Positions 58,567-64,000 of a DNA stretch of 64,000 nucleotides are shown here, in pieces. The stretch comes from Pseudoxanthomonas kaohsiungensis (GTDB lineage: Bacteria > Pseudomonadota > Gammaproteobacteria > Xanthomonadales > Xanthomonadaceae), in contig NZ_PDWO01000004.1 in NCBI RefSeq assembly GCF_010211765.1, positions 186,001-250,000 of the forward strand, in the 5' to 3' direction. Position numbers and translations under genes: made by a program. Below the pieces are notes generated by a model. That model made no database searches. It worked only from the letters and a program-made list of their open reading frames with translations, and was not told where the DNA came from. The first letter of the stretch is position 1. Each line of letters starts with the position of its first letter.

Positions 58567-60627
58567 TCACTCCTCCTCGTGCTTCGGCTTGTACGCCTCC
58601 ACCAGCTTCTGCTGCACCGGCGGCGGCACCGGTTCGTAGTGGCTGAAGTCCAGCGCGTAGCGGCCCTTGCCGGCGGTGAGCGACTTGAGCTCGGCGGCGA
58701 AGCCGTCCAGCTCCGACATCGGTACCTGCGCCTTGACCACGACCTCGCCGTGCACCGAATCGGTGCCGGTGATCCGCGCCCGCCGCGACGCCAGGCTGCC
58801 GGTCACGTCGCCGAGCTGCGCCTCCGGCGCGCCCACCTCCAGGTCCACGATCGGCTCAAGCACCTGCGGCCGCGCCTTGGCGATCGCATCGAGGAAGGCC
58901 TTGCGCCCGGCGGTGACGAACGCGATCTCCTTGCTGTCCACCGGGTGGTGCTTGCCGTCGTAGACGACCACGCGCACGTCCTGCAGCGGATGGCCGGAGA
59001 TCGCGCCGCCCTGCAGCACCTGGCGCACGCCTTTCTCCACCGCCGGCAGGAACTGGCCGGGAATCGTCCCGCCCTTGACCTCGTCGACGAACTCGAACCC
59101 GCTCCCGCGCGGCAGCGGCTCCACCCGCAGGAACACCTCGCCGAATTGCCCGGCGCCGCCGGTCTGCTTCTTGTGCCGGTGGTGGCCCTCGGCCCGGGTC
59201 GACACCGTCTCGCGGTAGGCGATGCGCGGCGGCCGGGTGGCCACGTCCACGCCGAAGCGGTCCTTGAGCCGGTCCAGCATCACCCGCAGGTGCAGGTCGG
59301 ACAGGCCGCGGATCACGGTCTCGTTGAGCTCGACGTTGTGGTCGACCAGGAATGCCGGGTCCTCCTCGGTGAGCTTCTGCAACGCCTGCGACAGCTTCTG
59401 CTCCTGGCCGCGGCTGGCCGCCTGCACCGCCAGCCCGAACATCGGCCGCGGGAACTCGGTGGGCGCCAGGTGCACGCCGTCCTCGTCGTGGCTGTCGTGC
59501 AGCACCGCGTCGAAGTGCAGGTCCTCGATCTTGGCCACTGCGGCGATGTCGCCGGGGATGGCCTCCTCAATCTCCGCATGCTCCTTGCCGCGCAGCTTGA
59601 ACAGGTGCCCGACCTTGAACGACTTGCGCCCGTCGTCGACGAACAGCTGCGAGTCGCGCCGCACCGTGCCCTGGTAGACGCGGAACACGCCCAGCTTGCC
59701 GACGAAGGGATCGTTGACGATCTTGAACACGTCGGCGATCACATGGCCGCCGGCATCGGCGCGGGTGGCCAGCGGCTCGTCGCCGTGGCCGTTGCGCTTG
59801 AGCAGCGGCGGCGGATTGGCCTCGGTCGGATCCGGGAACAGGCGCTCGGTGATCTCCAGCAGCTCCTGCACGCCGACGCCGCTGCGCGCCGAGACGAAAC
59901 ACACCGGCACCAGGTGGCCCTCGCGCAGGCACTGCTCGAACGCGTCGTGCAGCTCCTGCGGCGGGATGCCGGCCTCGCCGCTTTCCAGGTAGTGCTCCAT
60001 CGCCGCCTCGTCCACTTCCACCACCTGGTCGAGGATGCGCTGGTGCCAGTCGGCCACCGGCCCCAGGTCGGACTCGCCGGTGCCGCTGCCGAAGCAGTCG
60101 ACCACGCGGCGGCCGCCGTCGGCCGGCAGGTTCAGCGGCAGCACCTCCGGGCCGAAGATCTCGCGCAGCTGCGCCAGCACGCGCGCGCAGTCGGCCTGCT
60201 CGTGGTCGATCTTGTTGACCACGATCGCCCGGCACAGGCCGCGCTCCTTCGCCCGTTCCATCAGCCGCACCGTGCCGTGCTCCACGCCGGTGTCGGCGTC
60301 GACCACGATCACCGCCGTTTCCACCGCGGCCAGCGCCGACAGGGCAGGGCCGCGGAATTCCGGATACCCGGGGGTGTCGATCAGGTTGAGGTGGAAAGCG
60401 CGGTCGCTGGTGGGCGCGTGGTCGATGCTGGCGATGGCGATGTCCATCGAATGCCCGCGGGCTTTTTCCATCGGATCGAAGTCCGACACCGTGGTGCCGC
60501 GTTCGATCGTGCCTGCCGATGTCAGGGCGCCGCCGGCATGCAGCAGGGCTTCGAACAGCGTTGTTTTGCCGGCGCCGGGGTGGCCTGCGAGGGCCACGTT
60601 GCGGATGTCATGGGTTGCGTACGACAT
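58567..60627 (-). CDS. Elongation factor G-like GTPase (FusA2 type)
   Basis: A 686-residue translational GTPase. P-loop GHPGAGKTT at residues 15–23, switch II DTPGYPEF, NKID, then EF-G domains II–V (FEFVDEVKGGTIPGQFLPAVEKGV; RRARITGTDS). It is shorter and divergent from canonical EF-G, belonging to the EF-G-like paralogue group found in many bacteria; the C-terminus is DFSHYEPVPPPVQQKLVEAY. Its role is unclear (ribosome recycling or stress translation). GGAGGAAC precedes the ATG. REP arrays lie on both sides. Confidence 0.92.
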   Translation of the reverse strand: MSYATHDIRNVALAGHPGAGKTTLFEALLHAGGALTSAGTIERGTTVSDFDPMEKARGHSMDIAIASIDHAPTSDRAFHLNLIDTPGYPEFRGPALSALAAVETAVIVVDADTGVEHGTVRLMERAKERGLCRAIVVNKIDHEQADCARVLAQLREIFGPEVLPLNLPADGGRRVVDCFGSGTGESDLGPVADWHQRILDQVVEVDEAAMEHYLESGEAGIPPQELHDAFEQCLREGHLVPVCFVSARSGVGVQELLEITERLFPDPTEANPPPLLKRNGHGDEPLATRADAGGHVIADVFKIVNDPFVGKLGVFRVYQGTVRRDSQLFVDDGRKSFKVGHLFKLRGKEHAEIEEAIPGDIAAVAKIEDLHFDAVLHDSHDEDGVHLAPTEFPRPMFGLAVQAASRGQEQKLSQALQKLTEEDPAFLVDHNVELNETVIRGLSDLHLRVMLDRLKDRFGVDVATRPPRIAYRETVSTRAEGHHRHKKQTGGAGQFGEVFLRVEPLPRGSGFEFVDEVKGGTIPGQFLPAVEKGVRQVLQGGAISGHPLQDVRVVVYDGKHHPVDSKEIAFVTAGRKAFLDAIAKARPQVLEPIVDLEVGAPEAQLGDVTGSLASRRARITGTDSVHGEVVVKAQVPMSELDGFAAELKSLTAGKGRYALDFSHYEPVPPPVQQKLVEAYKPKHEEE

Positions 60628-60819
60628 GAGGCCGTTCCTCCCGTGGATGGGTCTGAAGGGCCGTCATGGCTGTCCGGGCCGGGAGCGCGTGCCAGGAGGT
60701 GCCGATTGCGTGCAGCCCGGGGTGCGGACCCGGCGGGCGGTCATGGCGGACGGGTACCTTAGCGCGTCCTTCGTTCGCCCGGCGTTGCGGCGCACAACGG
60801 GCGGCGGTGCGTTGTTGTT

Positions 60820-60958
60820 GTAGGAGCCCATCCTCATGGGCGACCCGAGGCGGCCACTCCATGCGACGGATATTCGACGACCTCGGGTCGCCCATGAGGA
60901 TGGGCTCCTACAAGAGGTGGCGCGGTCCCTTCGCAGGAGCCGATTCATCGGCGACCCG
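60820..60958. repeat. REP array C: one symmetric pair plus a single
   Basis: A 92-bp inverted pair (60820–60911) in which both copies have the CCCAT-CCTC-ATGGG stem, so the whole unit is palindromic, followed by a single GCAGGAGC-CGAT-TC-ATCG copy (60933–60958) whose head has a T-to-C change. It lies in the 416-nt gap between the EF-G-like and osmC genes; nothing else was seen there. Confidence 0.9.
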
Positions 60959-61043
60959 AGGCTCTGGGACGGCGCCCGGCAACAGGCCGCTAACATCCGC
61001 GCCGCTAGGCTGGCCGTCCCCTCCACCCACCAAGGAACGAACC

Positions 61044-61478
61044 ATGGGCATTTCCCGCAACGCGACCGCGCATTGGGAAGGCGACCTGAAGACCGGCAAG
61101 GGCAAGCTCAACACTCCGCAGAGCGGGCTGCTGGCCGACACCCGCTACGGCTTCAACAGCCGCTTCGGCGACGAGAAGGGCACCAACCCGGAAGAACTGA
61201 TCGCCGCCGCGCATGCCGGCTGCTTCACCATGGCGTTCTCGGCCAAGCTCGGCGAGGCCGGCTTCACCCCGACCTCGATCGACACCCGCGCCGAAGTGGA
61301 CCTGTCGATGGAAGGCGGCCCGACCCTGTCGCACATCCGCCTGAAGATGAAGGCGGTGATCCCGGGGATCGACGAATCGAAGTTCCGCGCCATCGCCGAC
61401 GACGCCAAGCAGAACTGCCCGGTGTCCAAGGCCCTGTCGGCGGTGCCGATCAGCCTGGAAGCCGAACTGGCCGGCTGA
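61044..61478 (+). CDS. osmC: OsmC-family hydroperoxide reductase
   Basis: A 144-residue OsmC/Ohr-superfamily protein with the two redox cysteines C60 (AAAHAGCFTMAFS) and C125 (AKQNCPVSKALS). The start MGISRNATAHWEGDLKTGKG and length match OsmC, an organic hydroperoxide reductase induced by osmotic and envelope stress. AAGGAA precedes the ATG. An 11-bp hairpin follows. Confidence 0.95.
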   Translation: MGISRNATAHWEGDLKTGKGKLNTPQSGLLADTRYGFNSRFGDEKGTNPEELIAAAHAGCFTMAFSAKLGEAGFTPTSIDTRAEVDLSMEGGPTLSHIRLKMKAVIPGIDESKFRAIADDAKQNCPVSKALSAVPISLEAELAG

Positions 61479-61497
61479 GCGGCCGCTCCCTGCAGGC

Positions 61498-61530
61498 GGG
61501 AAGGCGCCTACGCCATGTCGGCGCCTTCCC
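61498..61530 (+). terminator. Hairpin after osmC
   Basis: An 11-bp stem GGGAAGGCGCC/GGCGCCTTCCC with an 11-nt loop, 19 nt after the osmC stop. No T-run follows; the first REP element of array D begins 5 nt later. Confidence 0.55.
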
Positions 61531-61534
61531 GTAT

Positions 61535-61993
61535 GTAGGAGCCCATCCTCATGGGCGACCCGAGGCGGCCGATCACCGGCGCCATCGCCCGTCCCACGCC
61601 CTCGGGTCGCCGATAAATCGGCTCCTACAAAGGCAACCGGCGCCGCCGCTTTCTGTAGGAGCCCATCCTCATGGGCGACCCGAGGCGGCCGGATTACCGA
61701 CGCCATCGCCCGTCCCACGCCCTCGGGTCGCCGATAAATCGGCTCCTACAAGAGGCAACCCGCGCCGCCGCTTTCTGTAGGAGCCCATCCTCATGGGCGA
61801 CCCGAGGCGGCCGGATTACCGACGCCATCGCCCGTACCACGCCCTCGGGTCGCCGATGAATCGGCTCCTACAAAAGGCTACCCGCGCCGCCGCTTTCTGT
61901 AGGAGCCCATCTTCATGGGCGACCCGAGGCGGCCGGATCCTCGGCGCCATCGCCCGTCCCGCGCCCCCGGGTCGCCGATGAATCGGCTCCTAC
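61535..61993. repeat. REP array D: four tandem inverted-pair units
   Basis: Units at 61535–61628, 61655–61749, 61777–61871 and 61899–61993 (period about 121 bp), built as in array B. The second-arm loop reads GATAAATC in the first two and GATGAATC in the last two; the fourth unit has CATCTTCATG in place of CATCCTCATG. Spacers repeat GCGCCGCCGCTTTCT. The 605-nt osmC–amidohydrolase gap has no supported gene. Confidence 0.95.
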
Positions 61994-62083
61994 AAGAGGA
62001 GAGAGGGCGGTGACGCAGGCCCCCGTTTGCCCCCGGATGCCCGGCGCCGGCATAGTCGGCGCCTGTCCTTTCCGGAGAAACCG

Positions 62084-63850
62084 ATGCGCCTGCGTGCCCA
62101 CGTCCTCCCGTTCGCGCTGCTGCTGGCCTGTGCCGGGGCCGGCGCCCACGCCGCCCAGGACACCGCGCCTGCATCGACGCCCGCCGCCACGCCCGCGGAT
62201 GCCGACGACACCCCGCCGCCCACGCCCCCCGGCGCCGACCAGATCACCGTCCTCACTGCCGCGCGCATCCACACCGAAGACCTCGCGCAGCCGCAGGTCA
62301 CCGCGATCGCCTGGAACGGGCAGGGCCGCATCGTCGCCACCGGTACCGCGCAGGAGCTGCGCAAGCGCTATCCCAAGGCCAGGCGCATCGACGCCGGCAA
62401 GGCCACCGTCGTCCCCGGCCTGATCGACGCCCACGCCCATGTGATGGAGCTGGGCTACGCGCTGCTGCGCGCCGACCTGTCCGGCGCGGCGAGCAAGGAC
62501 GAGGTCATCGAGCGCCTGCGCGCGTTCGCCGCCACCGCGCCGGCCGACACCTGGATCCAGGGCTGGGGCTGGGACCAGAACCGCTGGCCCGGCCAGCAGT
62601 TCCCGACCGCCGCCGACCTCGACGCCGCCTTCCCCGACCGCCCGGTCTGGCTGGTGCGGATCGACGGCCATGCCGGCTGGGGCAACCGCGCCGCCCTGCG
62701 CGCGGCCGAGGCGGCCGCCGACGCGCGCGCGCTGGCCGGCGACTGGCAGCCCGACGGCGGCCGCATCGTCCGCGAAGGCGGGCAGGCCAGCGGCGTATTC
62801 GTCGACGCGGCCATGCGCCTGGTCGAGAAGGCCATCCCCGCGCCCACCGAGGCCTACCGCGAACTGGCCCTGCAACGCGCGCTGGAGGCGGCCGTGCGCA
62901 ACGGCCTCACCGGCGTGCACGACATGGGCGTCTCGCGCGCCGACCTGGCGCTGATGCGCCGCTTCGCCGACGACGGTCGCCTGCCGCTGCGCATCGACGC
63001 CTACGCCGACGGCAACAGCGACGCCCTGGCCGACCTGTGCGCGCACGGTCGCTACCGCCACCCCGGCGGACGCCTGCAGATGGAGGGCGTGAAGCTGTAC
63101 ATCGACGGCGCGCTCGGCAGCCGCGGCGCCGCGCTGCTGGCCGACTACAGCGACGACCCCGGCAACCGCGGCCTGCTGGTCACCGACCCGGCCGCCTACG
63201 CCATCGCCGTGTACAAGGCGCGCGACTGCGGCGTGCAGGTGGCCAGCCACGCCATCGGCGACCGCGGCAACCGCCTGGTGCTGGACACCTACGCGCAGGC
63301 GCTGGCCGGCAGCACCGCCCAGCCCGACAGCCGCTGGCGGGTGGAGCACGCGCAGGTGGTGGCGGCCGAGGACATCCCGCGCTTCGCCCAGCTCAAGCTG
63401 GTCGCCTCGATGCAGCCCACCCACGCCACCTCGGACATGCCCTGGGCCGGCGACCGCCTAGGCCCCGACCGGCTGGAAGGCGCCTACGCCTGGCGCCGGT
63501 TCCTGGACCTGGGCGTGCCGCTGGCGCTGGGCTCGGACTTCCCGGTCGAACAGGTCGACCCGCGCCTGGGCCTGTTCGCCGCGGTCAACCGCACCGACCG
63601 CGACGGCCACCCGCCCGGCGGCTGGCTGCCCGGGCAGAAGCTGACCGCCGCCGAAGCCCTGCGCGGCTTCACCGCCACCGCCGCCTGGGCCGGCCACGAC
63701 GAGGGCGAGGTCGGCCGTCTGGCCCCCGGCCTGCGCGCCGACTTCGTGGTCCTGGACCGCGACCCGCTGGCGGTCCCCGCCGCCGAGCTGGACGACCTGA
63801 AGATCCAGGCCACCTGGGTCGACGGCCAGCCGGTATACGAGGCGGAGTAG
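62084..63850 (+). CDS. Exported amidohydrolase, YtcJ/AmidoHydro_3 type
   Basis: A 588-residue protein with a signal peptide (HVLPFALLLACAGAGAHA) and a Thr/Pro-rich linker before the catalytic part. Motifs of the amidohydrolase_3 family: VVPGLIDAHAHVMELGYALL, WIQGWGWDQNRWPG, VKLYIDGALGSRGAALL, ASHAIGDRGN, RVEHAQVV and LALGSDFPVEQVDPRLG. Substrate unknown; relatives are annotated as N-substituted formamide deformylases. GGAG lies about 9 nt before the ATG. Confidence 0.9.
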   Translation: MRLRAHVLPFALLLACAGAGAHAAQDTAPASTPAATPADADDTPPPTPPGADQITVLTAARIHTEDLAQPQVTAIAWNGQGRIVATGTAQELRKRYPKARRIDAGKATVVPGLIDAHAHVMELGYALLRADLSGAASKDEVIERLRAFAATAPADTWIQGWGWDQNRWPGQQFPTAADLDAAFPDRPVWLVRIDGHAGWGNRAALRAAEAAADARALAGDWQPDGGRIVREGGQASGVFVDAAMRLVEKAIPAPTEAYRELALQRALEAAVRNGLTGVHDMGVSRADLALMRRFADDGRLPLRIDAYADGNSDALADLCAHGRYRHPGGRLQMEGVKLYIDGALGSRGAALLADYSDDPGNRGLLVTDPAAYAIAVYKARDCGVQVASHAIGDRGNRLVLDTYAQALAGSTAQPDSRWRVEHAQVVAAEDIPRFAQLKLVASMQPTHATSDMPWAGDRLGPDRLEGAYAWRRFLDLGVPLALGSDFPVEQVDPRLGLFAAVNRTDRDGHPPGGWLPGQKLTAAEALRGFTATAAWAGHDEGEVGRLAPGLRADFVVLDRDPLAVPAAELDDLKIQATWVDGQPVYEAE

Positions 63851-63875
63851 CCCCAGCCGGCGGCGCACCGCCTTT

Positions 63876-63971
63876 GTAGGAGCCCAGCTTGCTGGCGACC
63901 CGAGGGCGGCCAGATTACCGACGCCATCGCCCCTTCCACGCCCTCGGGTCGCGGGCAAGCCCGGCTCCTAC
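63876..63971. repeat. REP inverted pair E with divergent stems
   Basis: A 96-bp pair. The forward stem is CCAGC-TT-GCTGG and the inverted one GCCGGGC-TT-GCCCGC, while the heads GTAGGAGC and tails GCGACC match those of the other arrays. It lies just after the amidohydrolase stop at the window end. Confidence 0.88.
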
Positions 63972-64000
63972 AACCGCGCCGCCGGTCGCCGCGATCCCGC

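Noticed and set aside
57582-58646. Repeated small frames reading MGDPRRPDRR…
   Set aside because: Translation of the REP palindromes; the same peptide recurs because the DNA repeats.

Overview
The window is very GC-rich chromosomal DNA read almost wall to wall as housekeeping genes. Gene content and order (SPOR protein–cvpA–purF; leuS–lptE–holA–nadD–rsfS; maf–rng–yhdP–tldD–darP–pmbA; accA–tilS; an lpxH; a Zur-linked TonB receptor; GTAG-headed REP palindromes) point to a gammaproteobacterium of the Xanthomonadaceae/Lysobacteraceae (Lysobacter/Luteimonas/Pseudoxanthomonas-like). The family is an inference from gene order and composition; no rRNA or tRNA gene was seen to confirm it. No prophage, insertion sequence, transposase or CRISPR array was recognised.

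Layout. 1–6.4 kb: end of a SPOR protein, cvpA, purF, a ferritin-like DUF455 protein, lpxH and gltX. 6.4–9.9 kb: a zinc module (Zur regulator; ZnuD-like receptor with His/Asp-rich loops; divergent MerC-like protein sharing a Zur-box-like operator) and ribosomal protein THX. 10–12.7 kb: divergent hutI/hutF of histidine degradation; hutG lies 43 kb away at 55.9 kb. 12.8–20.3 kb: a serine beta-lactamase-family hydrolase, a LytS/LytR-type two-component system with small membrane-protein genes on either side, the co-chaperone CnoX, a small XRE regulator with a 24-bp palindrome and a DUF998 membrane protein, a SemiSWEET coupled to an amidohydrolase. 20.6–42.5 kb: the conserved leuS-to-pmbA block, interrupted on the opposite strand by a GH43 glycosidase, a TonB/SIMPL pair and a DUF6065-like gene. 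42.6–50.7 kb: ispA–xseB, tilS–small membrane protein–accA, dnaE. 50.8–63.9 kb: DUF418 protein, secreted protein, DadA-like oxidase, glutathione reductase, hutG–EamA exporter, a second EF-G-like GTPase, OsmC and an amidohydrolase, separated by REP arrays.

The most unusual content is non-coding. (1) Four large palindromic elements (40293–40395, 40461–40568, 46558–46655, 46890–46989) each have long outer arms enclosing two GGA-bearing hairpins. The first hairpin has an AUGGAU or AGGGAU hexaloop, as CsrA/RsmA prefers; the second has an AGGAC loop in three copies. They sit as two divergent pairs, and three copies share conserved flanks: possible RsmA-titrating RNAs or a new mobile palindrome family. 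(2) REP elements with constant GTAGGAGC…GCGACC ends and several alternative stems form 95-bp inverted pairs, tandemly repeated at about 120–140 bp; the largest array (57.6–58.5 kb) has six complete pairs. REP-like GTAG heads supply the TAG stop codons of two genes, and a palindrome shares the stop of a third. (3) The leuS–lptE gap is packed with six hairpins. (4) At least eight genes (lpxH, hutI, hutF, rsfS, rlmH, maf, a dadA-like gene, hutG) have a –10-like hexamer ending 6–7 nt before the start codon and no Shine-Dalgarno, as expected for leaderless mRNAs.
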